DNA of 5,977 nucleotides, taken from the NCBI GenBank assembly GCA_902796505.1, contig CADBPA010000070.1, positions 1-5,977 on the forward strand, read 5' to 3'. The notes below the pieces were generated by a model. That model did not search any database. It saw nothing but the letters and a program-made list of their open reading frames with translations, and had not been told where the DNA came from. Numbering within the stretch: position 1 is the first letter of the stretch; each line of letters opens with the position of its first letter. Made by a program: the position numbers and the translations under genes. Source of the DNA: an uncultured Ruminococcus sp. (GTDB lineage Bacteria; Bacillota; Clostridia; Oscillospirales; CAG-272). This document shows positions 1 through 5,430 of this stretch, piece by piece.

Positions 1-353
1 AGATCGCCGAAGAGATCCCCGCGTCCTGCGAGGAAAACGGTATGCGCGCCCACTACTACTGCGAACGGTGCGGAAGCTATTTCGACGCGGACTATCACGA
101 GGTCTCCTACGAGGATCTGATCGTCGAGGCGCCCGGACACGCCTATCAGGCGCCGGTCTTTGAATGGAACGCCACGGGCGACGGACCGGTCAGCGCGATC
201 GCCGTCTTTACCTGCGAGCGCGATCCCGAACACGTAGAGGAAGTCGGGGCGCAGGTCGAGCAAAGCGTCACCGGCAATTCCTATACGGCGACCGTCATCT
301 TCAACGACGCGACCTATACCGACGTCTATACGCCCGGAGAAAACGGCGGTTAA
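1..353 (+). CDS. C-terminal fragment of a Cys-rich-repeat protein, probably surface or secreted
   Basis: The frame is open from the left edge (first full codon at base 3) to a TAA at 351-353, giving 116 visible residues. The ATG at 42 is probably an internal methionine, because in-frame codons before it already read IAEEIPASCEENG. The pattern 'IPA-(S/T)-C-E-x-x-G, then Y-Y-C-x-x-C-G-x-Y-F, then a D-rich stretch, then A-P-G-H' matches a module commonly repeated in large surface proteins of Clostridia, where two CxxC pairs may hold a metal or disulphides. The first CxxC (CERC) is intact. Where a second CxxC would be expected (FTCERDPEH) the second Cys is absent. A beta-rich stretch follows (SYTATVIFNDATYTDVYTP). 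The protein ends without an LPxTG motif, hydrophobic anchor or charged tail, so any anchoring must lie elsewhere. The function of the whole protein cannot be read from this fragment. Family placement is by pattern memory and is moderately secure. Confidence 0.6.
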   Translation, partial: IAEEIPASCEENGMRAHYYCERCGSYFDADYHEVSYEDLIVEAPGHAYQAPVFEWNATGDGPVSAIAVFTCERDPEHVEEVGAQVEQSVTGNSYTATVIFNDATYTDVYTPGENGG

Positions 354-383
354 AAGTCCTCGCTCTCCGGCAAAAGCAAAAAA

Positions 384-423
384 GGCGGCGGCAGATCCCG
401 AAAGGAGTTTCTGCCGCCGTTTT
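384..423. terminator. Bidirectional intrinsic terminator between the repeat-protein gene and luxS
   Basis: A perfect 10-bp GC-rich stem pairs 386-395 (CGGCGGCAGA) with 410-419 (TCTGCCGCCG) around a 14-nt loop. It is followed on the plus strand by TTTT (420-423). Read on the minus strand, the same stem is followed by CC and then six T's (complement of 378-383) and four more T's, so it can end luxS transcripts as well as the plus-strand gene that stops at 353. Confidence 0.8.
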
Positions 424-432
424 CACACAGAG

Positions 433-460
433 AAGCGCTCCCGAAAAGGAGCGCTTTTTT
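433..460 (+). terminator. Intrinsic terminator, second hairpin
   Basis: A perfect 9-bp stem AAGCGCTCC (433-441) pairs with GGAGCGCTT (448-456), closed by a 6-nt CGAAAA loop and running directly into six T's (455-460). This is a textbook plus-strand terminator and acts as backup to the hairpin at 384-423. The minus-strand side has no comparable T run. Confidence 0.8.
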
Positions 461-464
461 CCTT

Positions 465-492
465 GCCCCGCAAAAGCGGGGCGCTTTGTTTT
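465..492 (+). terminator. Possible third terminator hairpin
   Basis: A 7-bp all-GC stem GCCCCGC (465-471) pairs with GCGGGGC (476-482) around an AAAA loop. It is followed by the imperfect T-rich tail GCTTTGTTTT (483-492). The interrupted T run makes it a weaker terminator. It lies one base beyond the luxS stop codon, so it could also serve as a 3'-end-protecting hairpin on the luxS mRNA. Confidence 0.5.
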
Positions 493-493
493 G

Positions 494-1018
494 TCAGGAA
501 TCGAAGAAATGCTGTCCGTCGCCGGTCAGAAGCCGTTCGGCGCGCGGATACTCGAAGATATCGCGGCTCTTCGCATTGGCTTCCAGATAAGCGACGAACT
601 CCCGCGCGTACCATTTCGCCATCTCAAGATTGTGCATCCGGTAATAGCCGCAGTTGACCGCGGTCGCGCCGGGGACTTCTTCCGTCTCCCCGACCGAGTC
701 GAACGCCGCAAGGATCAGCTTGTAGAGCGCCTCGGGCGCGCGATCGCCCTTGAGGATCAGGTAAAACCCGGTCAGGCAGCCCATCGGGCCCCAGTAGATG
801 ACCTCATCCTTCCAGACCGGATCATTGCGCAGATAGGTCGCAATGATATGTTCGAGCGAATGCATCGCCGCAACGTCGATGACGGGCTCGCGGTTCGGCC
901 GCTTCAGGCGGATATCGTAGGTCGTGACCGTGTATTCGCCGAGTTTGTCCTCCCGGCTCTTGAAAATACCGGGGACGATGCGCGTATGGTCTACCGAAAA
1001 ACTTTGAATCAATTCCAT
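494..1018 (-). CDS. luxS: S-ribosylhomocysteine lyase LuxS
   Basis: LuxS cleaves S-ribosylhomocysteine to homocysteine and 4,5-dihydroxypentane-2,3-dione, the precursor of AI-2, in the cytosolic activated methyl cycle. The 174-residue product has the family's expected length and motifs. The metal site is HSLEH (His53, His57) plus Cys123 in NCGYYRMHNL. The catalytic Cys81 is in GPMGCLTGFYLIL, and the general-base Glu56 lies inside HSLEH. The N-terminal VDHTRIVPG and the DIRLKRPN block also fit. These match His54/His58/Cys126, Cys84 and Glu57 of the B. subtilis enzyme by family knowledge. The frame stays open upstream to an ATG at 1138, but that would add 40 atypical residues and include the promoter. 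The ATG at 1018 has GGGAG seven bases ahead and gives the family N-terminus (MELIQSFSVDH). The gene is apparently monocistronic, with its own promoter and shared terminators. The usual partner mtnN/pfs is not in the window. All active-site residues are present, so it should be functional. Confidence 0.97.
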   Translation of the reverse strand: MELIQSFSVDHTRIVPGIFKSREDKLGEYTVTTYDIRLKRPNREPVIDVAAMHSLEHIIATYLRNDPVWKDEVIYWGPMGCLTGFYLILKGDRAPEALYKLILAAFDSVGETEEVPGATAVNCGYYRMHNLEMAKWYAREFVAYLEANAKSRDIFEYPRAERLLTGDGQHFFDS

Positions 1019-1025
1019 TTGAAAT

Positions 1026-1030
1026 CTCCC
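1026..1030 (-). promoter_or_regulatory. luxS ribosome binding site
   Basis: GGGAG on the minus strand (complement of CTCCC), separated by seven bases from the ATG at 1018. It decides the start in favour of the 174-residue form over the longer open frame. Confidence 0.8.
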
Positions 1031-1060
1031 TTGCTTGGTTTCGGATCGTTTTCCGTCTCT

Positions 1061-1090
1061 ATTATAGCATATCCCGATCGCAAAAGTCAA
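1061..1090 (-). promoter_or_regulatory. luxS promoter, sigma-A type with extended -10
   Basis: Read on the minus strand: TTGACT (-35, complement of 1085-1090), an 18-base spacer, then TATAAT (-10, complement of 1061-1066). The -10 is preceded by TGC, an extended -10 element. The predicted transcript start near 1054 leaves a leader of about 36 bases, too short for a SAM riboswitch or T-box. Any regulation must therefore act at the promoter itself. Confidence 0.85.
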
Positions 1091-1148
1091 GCGTTTCCGA
1101 CCGTCGGCGAAACCGCATTTTCGCAAGTAAATTCTCAAAGCGGGAAGA

Positions 1149-1182
1149 TTTTTTCGTTCAGGGGTTTACAAGAGCGAAAAAA
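1149..1182. repeat. Imperfect inverted repeat enclosing the prfB -35 box
   Basis: TTTTTTCGTTC (1149-1159) and GAGCGAAAAAA (1172-1182) are inverted copies over 11 positions with one mismatch, separated by 12 bases that contain TTTACA. The geometry fits a dimeric repressor operator. It could also be an AT-rich promoter context arising by chance. No regulator is identified. Confidence 0.4.
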
Positions 1183-1193
1183 TGTGCTATACT
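1165..1193 (+). promoter_or_regulatory. prfB promoter, sigma-A type with extended -10
   Basis: TTTACA (-35, 1165-1170), a 17-base spacer, then TATACT (-10, 1188-1193) with TGC immediately before it (1185-1187). Transcription should begin near 1200, giving a leader of about 40 bases. The -35 box lies in the spacer of an imperfect inverted repeat (1149-1159 and 1172-1182). Confidence 0.82.
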
Positions 1194-1226
1194 CTATTAG
1201 AATGGGTAATTACCGAAAAAAGATGC

Positions 1227-1232
1227 AAAGGA
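1227..1232 (+). promoter_or_regulatory. prfB ribosome binding site
   Basis: AAAGGA lies nine bases before the ATG at 1242. It is moderate rather than strong, and it supports 1242 over the out-of-frame ATG at 1223, which has no such site. Confidence 0.6.
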
Positions 1233-1241
1233 TAAAAGACT

Positions 1242-2369
1242 ATGATCGTTGCGCTTGAAGACGCAAAAAGAAGGCTCGTCGCGCTGGAGGGCGCGGTGAA
1301 GGAGCTGCGCAATCAGCTCCGCATCGACGAGGCGAAGGAACAGGTCGCCGATATGGAGAGAGAGACCACCGTCGCCGATTTCTGGAACGACGCCGAGAAG
1401 TCCTCGAAAAAACTCCAGCAGATCAAACAGCTCAAGGACAAGATCGAAAGCTACGAGGCGCTGGTGGCGAAGCTGGAAGACACCCTCACGCTCTGCGAGA
1501 TGGCGAGCGAGGCGGACGACGAGGACTCGGTCGGGGAGGTCCTCGCCGAGACCGAATATATCGAAAAGGAATCCGAGCGCAAGCGCATCGAGATCCTGCT
1601 TTCGGGGCCGTACGACAAAAACAACGCGATCCTCTCCTTCCACCCCGGCGCAGGCGGGACCGAGGCGCAGGACTGGGCTTCGATGCTCTACCGGCTTTAC
1701 ACCCGCTGGGGCGAGAAGCACGGCTACCGCGTGAAGCTCGTGGACTGGCTCGACGGAGACGAGGCCGGGATCAAATCGGCGACGATCATGATCGAGGGCG
1801 AAAACGCCTACGGCTATCTGAAGAGCGAAAACGGCGTTCACCGGCTGGTGCGCGTCTCTCCCTTCGACGCCTCCGGCAGGCGGCATACCTCGTTCGCCTC
1901 GGTGGAGGTCATGCCCGAATTTGAGGACGACAACTCGATCGTCATCCGCGACGAGGATCTCGATATCAGCACCCACAAATCCTCCGGCGCGGGCGGCCAG
2001 CACATCAACAAGACCGAATCCGCCGTCCGGATCGTGCATAAACCGACCGGTATCGTCGTCGGCTGCCAGACCGAGCGCAGCCAGCTGCAGAACAAGGAGA
2101 CGGCGATGAAGATGCTGCGCGCCAAGCTGATGGAGATCAAGCTGCGCGAAAAGCTCGACCGCATCGAAGACATTCAGGGCAACAAGGCGAACATCGAATG
2201 GGGCAGCCAGATCCGCTCCTACGTATTTATGCCCTACACCCTCGCCAAAGACACCCGGACCGGGTACGAGGACGGAAACATCGACGCGGTGATGGACGGC
2301 GAGATCGACGGATTCATCAACGCCTATCTGAAATATATCTCGGCAAAGCCGGAAGAAGAGAACGCCTGA
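1242..2369 (+). CDS. prfB: Peptide chain release factor 2 (RF2)
   Basis: RF2 recognises UGA and UAA in the ribosomal A site and triggers hydrolysis of peptidyl-tRNA. The product is 375 residues, slightly longer than the usual 365 or so. In order it has a coiled N-terminal domain (about 1-110), a core domain with HPGAGGTEAQDWA (134-146), the SPF stop-codon-reading tripeptide at 206-208 (identifying RF2; RF1 has a PxT motif), and the catalytic GGQ at 251-253 in SSGAGGQHINKTESAVR. A Ser occupies position 247, aligned to residue 246 of the E. coli protein, where K-12 carries Thr and most bacteria carry Ala or Ser. The programmed +1 frameshift found in many prfB genes is absent: the equivalent codons are L26-R27 (CTC CGC, 1317-1322), with no in-frame UGA and no purine-rich stimulator just upstream. 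The gene ends in TGA, a codon read by RF2 but not RF1. It stands alone with its own promoter; secA, a common neighbour, is not seen. Confidence 0.97.
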   Translation: MIVALEDAKRRLVALEGAVKELRNQLRIDEAKEQVADMERETTVADFWNDAEKSSKKLQQIKQLKDKIESYEALVAKLEDTLTLCEMASEADDEDSVGEVLAETEYIEKESERKRIEILLSGPYDKNNAILSFHPGAGGTEAQDWASMLYRLYTRWGEKHGYRVKLVDWLDGDEAGIKSATIMIEGENAYGYLKSENGVHRLVRVSPFDASGRRHTSFASVEVMPEFEDDNSIVIRDEDLDISTHKSSGAGGQHINKTESAVRIVHKPTGIVVGCQTERSQLQNKETAMKMLRAKLMEIKLREKLDRIEDIQGNKANIEWGSQIRSYVFMPYTLAKDTRTGYEDGNIDAVMDGEIDGFINAYLKYISAKPEEENA

Positions 2370-2534
2370 TCCGCGTCGTCTTTCTCCGAACGGGCCGACG
2401 TCCGCCGCGCGGTGCCGAACCACCGGACGCCGCGCTTTGCCGCAGGACTCTCTTCTCCCGCCGGGGCGATCGCCCCGAATCCCGTCCGCCGCGCGCAGGA
2501 CGGCACCGGGACCGAACTTTGATTTTTCACGACA
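2370..2534. other. GC-rich intergenic tail after prfB with short repeats, no convincing gene
   Basis: The 165 bases between the prfB stop and the terminator stem are GC-rich and not convincingly coding. GTCCGCCGCGCG occurs twice (2400-2411 and 2484-2495). CGGTGCCG (2410-2417) is complementary to CGGCACCG (2501-2508). A perfect 16-base palindrome CGGGGCGATCGCCCCG lies at 2462-2477. The segment could fold into a long 3' UTR structure, be a dispersed repeat copy or be decayed sequence. A minus-strand frame of 68 codons from a GTG at 2530 covers it but has no good ribosome binding site. Confidence 0.5.
2462..2477. repeat. 16-bp perfect palindrome
   Basis: CGGGGCGATCGCCCCG is fully self-complementary and contains the octamer GCGATCGC. 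As DNA it could be a binding or methylation site. As RNA it would need the central bases to loop out, so it is not a terminator and has no T run. Confidence 0.6.
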
Positions 2535-2570
2535 AAAAGGCTTCCCCACCGGGAGGCCTTTTCGTTTTTT
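2535..2570. terminator. Bidirectional intrinsic terminator between prfB and the glycoside hydrolase gene
   Basis: A 12-bp stem, 2535-2546 (AAAAGGCTTCCC) with 2551-2562 (GGGAGGCCTTTT), has one G-T wobble and a CACC loop. On the plus strand the stem ends in TTTT, then CG and six T's (2565-2570), ending prfB transcripts. On the minus strand the arm plus adjoining base gives five T's (complement of 2534-2538), so it also suits the end of the gene that stops at 2601. Confidence 0.85.
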
Positions 2571-2600
2571 CTTTGTATTCTCTTGTATTCTTTTCTTCTC

Positions 2601-5378
2601 TTATCCTTTTACCCGATAATGGACGAAGCAGTAGCGGTCGTCAAAATAGGGGAGAAGATCGTGGTTTTTCTCGGTCGCGCCTTCGGGATGGGCAAAGACG
2701 TTCGACTCGCGGAAGAAGCTTGCCGGGCTGACCGAATAACTCTCGCCTTCTTTGAGATGGAAGGGCCCCTGCATATTGCGCAGGTTTCCGATCAGGCGGA
2801 GGGTGAGGGTATTTCTGCCGGGGCGAAGGACGCCCGAGAGGTCGGCGGTGTAGGGCGCGAACATTCTGTGCGCCGCCTCTTTTCCGTTCACCGAGAGGTG
2901 GATCGAGTTGATCCCCTCGCCGAAGAGCAGGACTTCACGGTCGGTATCGGAAAGATCGTATTCGCGTTCCAGCGTCAGCTCGCCCGCGAAAGTCGGGAAT
3001 CCGCTGAAGTCGAGTTTTTCGATCTCCACGCGTTCAGGAAGCCGGCAGATGTGCGGAATATGCAAACTTCTGTAGGCATTCCGGTCGATTTCCTCGATCG
3101 TATCATCTTTTCCGAAGCGCGCGCCGAAGTTTCCGACCAGATAGATCTGCTCGATCTCCTCGTCATAGGAGAGCGAGTTTTTCATCGTCTCGAACGCCCA
3201 GCATTTGTCGATATGGGCAAAGGTCTTTTCGCTCTGGCAGACGGTGGAGACCAGGGTGATCTCGTTTTCGCCGGCGGCGACGAGACCGCGCAGGTCGAGC
3301 AGACGGAAGGCGCTGTCGCGGAAGAAACCGCAGTCCTTTTTCGGGACGGCTTTGCCGTTGCAGGAGACCTCGAAGCGTTCGGGGTTTTCCAGCGCGAGGA
3401 AGAGATCGCCTTCGGGCAGTTCGTCCGCCGTGAAGCGGAAGGTCTCCGAGAGGCGCACCGGGCGGCGCAAGAGGTTGAGCCTCGGCAGAATATCCAGCAC
3501 GTAGACGTCTCTGCCCTGCTCTTCCCCGTCAAAGGAATAGTCGCAGCGGTCGAGGGTGACCGAATTGAAGCTTGCCGCCTTGACCTTCCATTCTCCGGAG
3601 AGCGGAAGGCGTTTTTTCGGCGCGGGCGCAGGAGCAGGCTCGGCTTTGCCGTCCTCGATGAGCAGAAGGCTCTCGGTCGGCGCGAAGGTGTGGCTGCCCG
3701 AAAAGGGGAGGAGTTCTCCGGACACGGCGTCGAGGACTTTGGCGCGCAGGGGGATCTTCGCCTCGACCGTCTCATCGGTGGAGTTGACGAAGAAATGGAA
3801 TCTGAAATCGGGGAAGGCGCGCATCGTGTAGGTCAGCGCGTTCTCCTCGCAGACCGGGTTTGCCGGGATCTGCTCTGCGGTGACGATCCTGCCGCCGTTT
3901 TTGCGGAACTCTTCGATCAGCCGCTCGGTGCCGGGCAGGAAGGCGATACGTTCGGGGAGGATCAGGTCGGTATAGCGCATTTTGCCGACGACGAAGGTCT
4001 TGCCCTCCACGCGGCCGTGCCGCTCGAGGAGGATCTCGTCGCCGAGATGGTAGAGGATATGCTTGCGCTCCAGCGTTTTCATATCCCGCAGGAGGGCTTT
4101 GTCGTATCTGCCGATCGCCTCGCGCGTCGCTTTCGGATCGCCGGTCTCAAGGCCGTTATAGAGGATCCACGCCGAGGTCTGCGGATGCAGGAGCAGTGCC
4201 TGCGGACGGATCTCGCCTTCGGCGAGGAGCATCCCGGTGCGCGAGGTCGCGTCGAAGAAGGTCTTCATATCCTGCCACCACGGCTGCTGATAGTACATCG
4301 CCGGCGGATAGTCGCGCTTGCGGATGCCGCGCAGGGTGTAGCCTTCGAGGTGGGTGCAGAGCAGATTCACTCCGCGCACCTGCTGCCACTCGAAAATGCG
4401 CTTCAGATCGCCGTGGGAGACGTTGTGGCCGCAGAGGGCGAAGGTCTCCGAGAGGACCTGCTTCTGCCCCGCCTGCGCGGCGGCCGAGCCGAGCGCCTTC
4501 GGCGTGAAGCAATCGAAGATGGGGCGGCCGAGCCAGTCCATACCGGGGATGGTGAAATATTCGTAATGCGGCATCGAAGCGCCGCTTGAGGCGAGCTGGG
4601 AGAGCAGCGTTTCCTCAAGGAGCAGATGCCCGGTGAAGCCGTAGCCGTTCCCGTCGCAGTATTCGCGGATCTGGTGAAAATAGTTTTCCGAAAACAGTTC
4701 GGTCACAAGCTTCCAGAAATCGACGCGCGTCTGCCGATAGTCGCCGGTCTCGAAGAAGAGCTCGTCGAGCCTTCCGATCAGGTCGTAGCCGTACTTTTCG
4801 CGGAAGGTTTCGGGCAGGGGGAAACTCCAGGGGAAACCGGTCGAGCGCATGATCTGCGGCTCGTCGGTGAAAAAGCCCTCGAAGAGGTCGCCTGCCGCCG
4901 CGGCGTAGGTGCGGTAGATCTCGTCGATGAAGCGCGCGATGACCTTGCGGTCGAGCACGTCGACGTAAAATTCGTTGACCGAATAGAAGTAGCGGTAGCC
5001 GTCCTTGATCAGCACGGTGCGCGGCAGATCCTTGTTTTCGTCGGTCGCACGCTCGACGTGCAGCGCCTTCTGCTGATACTCCTCGCCGAGACCGCAGACT
5101 CTGCCGTCGCCGAATCCGGAGGGCCAGCCGTTCTCGTCATACGCCCAGGGGTGCATGCCGCGCGCCTTCGCCTCCCCGCAGGAGACCTTGACGTTTTTAA
5201 ACCACTCCTCCCCCATATACGGCGTCTGCAGTCCGCCGCGCGCGTGCATGAAGAAGCCGCCGACCGAAGCTTCGTCCATCAGGGCGACCTGACGGCGGGA
5301 CTCTTCTGGGACAAGGCGGTCGTTCCACGCCCAGAACGGGATCGGTTTGTACTTTTTGTCGATGTGCTTGAAGTCCAT
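2601..5378 (-). CDS. GH106-like glycoside hydrolase (alpha-L-rhamnosidase-related), intracellular
   Basis: A 925-residue protein of the large GH106-like group, whose characterised members release alpha-L-rhamnose from plant polysaccharides or glycosides. The exact substrate here cannot be read. Conserved blocks are FWAWN (15-19), GGFFMHARGGL (40-50), AYDENGWPSGFG (79-90), GFFTDEPQ (168-175), TGHLLLEE (249-256), LSETFALCG (309-317) and THLEGYTLRG (342-351). The conserved acids in these blocks are the likely catalytic candidates, but I cannot assign them. Residues about 385-510 resemble the amidotransferase-like fold following some glycosidase barrels (ILPERIAFLPG, then FRKNGGRIVTAEQIP). A Pro-Ala linker (EPAPAPAPKK, 580-589) leads to beta-sandwich modules, the last with a galactose-binding-like pattern (INSIHLSVNGKE, then APYTADLSGVLRPGRNTLTL, 823-860). 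There is no signal peptide or membrane segment, so it probably acts in the cytosol on imported oligosaccharides. The ATG at 5378 follows a strong AAGGAGG. The gene lies 52 bases after the M16 peptidase gene, likely in the same operon. Confidence 0.82.
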   Translation of the reverse strand: MDFKHIDKKYKPIPFWAWNDRLVPEESRRQVALMDEASVGGFFMHARGGLQTPYMGEEWFKNVKVSCGEAKARGMHPWAYDENGWPSGFGDGRVCGLGEEYQQKALHVERATDENKDLPRTVLIKDGYRYFYSVNEFYVDVLDRKVIARFIDEIYRTYAAAAGDLFEGFFTDEPQIMRSTGFPWSFPLPETFREKYGYDLIGRLDELFFETGDYRQTRVDFWKLVTELFSENYFHQIREYCDGNGYGFTGHLLLEETLLSQLASSGASMPHYEYFTIPGMDWLGRPIFDCFTPKALGSAAAQAGQKQVLSETFALCGHNVSHGDLKRIFEWQQVRGVNLLCTHLEGYTLRGIRKRDYPPAMYYQQPWWQDMKTFFDATSRTGMLLAEGEIRPQALLLHPQTSAWILYNGLETGDPKATREAIGRYDKALLRDMKTLERKHILYHLGDEILLERHGRVEGKTFVVGKMRYTDLILPERIAFLPGTERLIEEFRKNGGRIVTAEQIPANPVCEENALTYTMRAFPDFRFHFFVNSTDETVEAKIPLRAKVLDAVSGELLPFSGSHTFAPTESLLLIEDGKAEPAPAPAPKKRLPLSGEWKVKAASFNSVTLDRCDYSFDGEEQGRDVYVLDILPRLNLLRRPVRLSETFRFTADELPEGDLFLALENPERFEVSCNGKAVPKKDCGFFRDSAFRLLDLRGLVAAGENEITLVSTVCQSEKTFAHIDKCWAFETMKNSLSYDEEIEQIYLVGNFGARFGKDDTIEEIDRNAYRSLHIPHICRLPERVEIEKLDFSGFPTFAGELTLEREYDLSDTDREVLLFGEGINSIHLSVNGKEAAHRMFAPYTADLSGVLRPGRNTLTLRLIGNLRNMQGPFHLKEGESYSVSPASFFRESNVFAHPEGATEKNHDLLPYFDDRYCFVHYRVKG

Positions 5379-5382
5379 ATTT

Positions 5383-5389
5383 CCTCCTT
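5383..5389 (-). promoter_or_regulatory. Strong ribosome binding site for the glycoside hydrolase
   Basis: AAGGAGG on the minus strand, four bases before the ATG at 5378. It is a near-perfect anti-Shine-Dalgarno match and fixes the start. It is stronger than the sites of luxS and prfB in this window. Confidence 0.85.
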
Positions 5390-5394
5390 ACAGA

Positions 5395-5410
5395 CCGCTT
5401 TTCGGAGCGG
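5395..5410 (-). other. Small intercistronic hairpin before the glycoside hydrolase
   Basis: CCGCT (5395-5399) pairs with AGCGG (5406-5410), giving a 5-bp stem with a 6-base loop in the 52-base gap. No T run follows it in the minus direction, so it is not a terminator. It could tune mRNA processing or access to the ribosome binding site six bases downstream, or be chance. Confidence 0.3.
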
Positions 5411-5430
5411 AAATTCTAACTTTTATTTAC

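Noticed and set aside
1019..1060. SAM riboswitch or T-box in the luxS leader
   Set aside because: The predicted leader is about 36 bases, far too short, and no anti-terminator or aptamer-like helices are visible.
1019..1138. Extended luxS start at 1138 adding 40 residues
   Set aside because: The extension would include the consensus luxS promoter and has no counterpart in LuxS proteins; the ATG at 1018 has a proper ribosome site.
164..1258. Plus-strand open frame of 364 codons across the first gene's end and luxS
   Set aside because: It crosses three terminator hairpins and lies antisense to luxS; the translation is Arg-rich and unrecognisable.
1223..1258. ATG at 1223 opening an 11-codon frame ending in TGA that is one base out of prfB frame, resembling a relic RF2 frameshift leader
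   Set aside because: A +1 shift there would enter the prfB frame, but the codon before TGA is GCT rather than CTT, no Shine-Dalgarno-like stimulator precedes it, no ribosome site precedes the ATG, and the position does not align with the known site near codon 26.
2324..2530. Minus-strand 68-codon frame (GTG start) between the terminator and prfB
   Set aside because: It overlaps the prfB 3' end, has no good ribosome binding site, starts right behind a terminator hairpin, and its translation shows no domain. It is kept only as part of the GC-rich tail to be checked for repeats.
1197..2549. Minus-strand open frame of 450 codons opposite prfB
   Set aside because: Antisense shadow of prfB. It runs through the terminator stem and the prfB promoter, and its product has no recognisable domain.
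2573..2591. Tandem TTGTATTCT repeat (2573-2581 and 2583-2591)
   Set aside because: Only two 9-base copies in a T-rich terminator tail; likely simple-sequence drift.
2583..4589. Plus-strand open frame of 668 codons opposite the glycoside hydrolase
   Set aside because: It is the antisense shadow of a strongly GC3-biased gene. The translation is low-complexity, rich in Glu, Gly, Arg and Val, matches no family I know and has no convincing start context. The minus-strand gene has clear family motifs.
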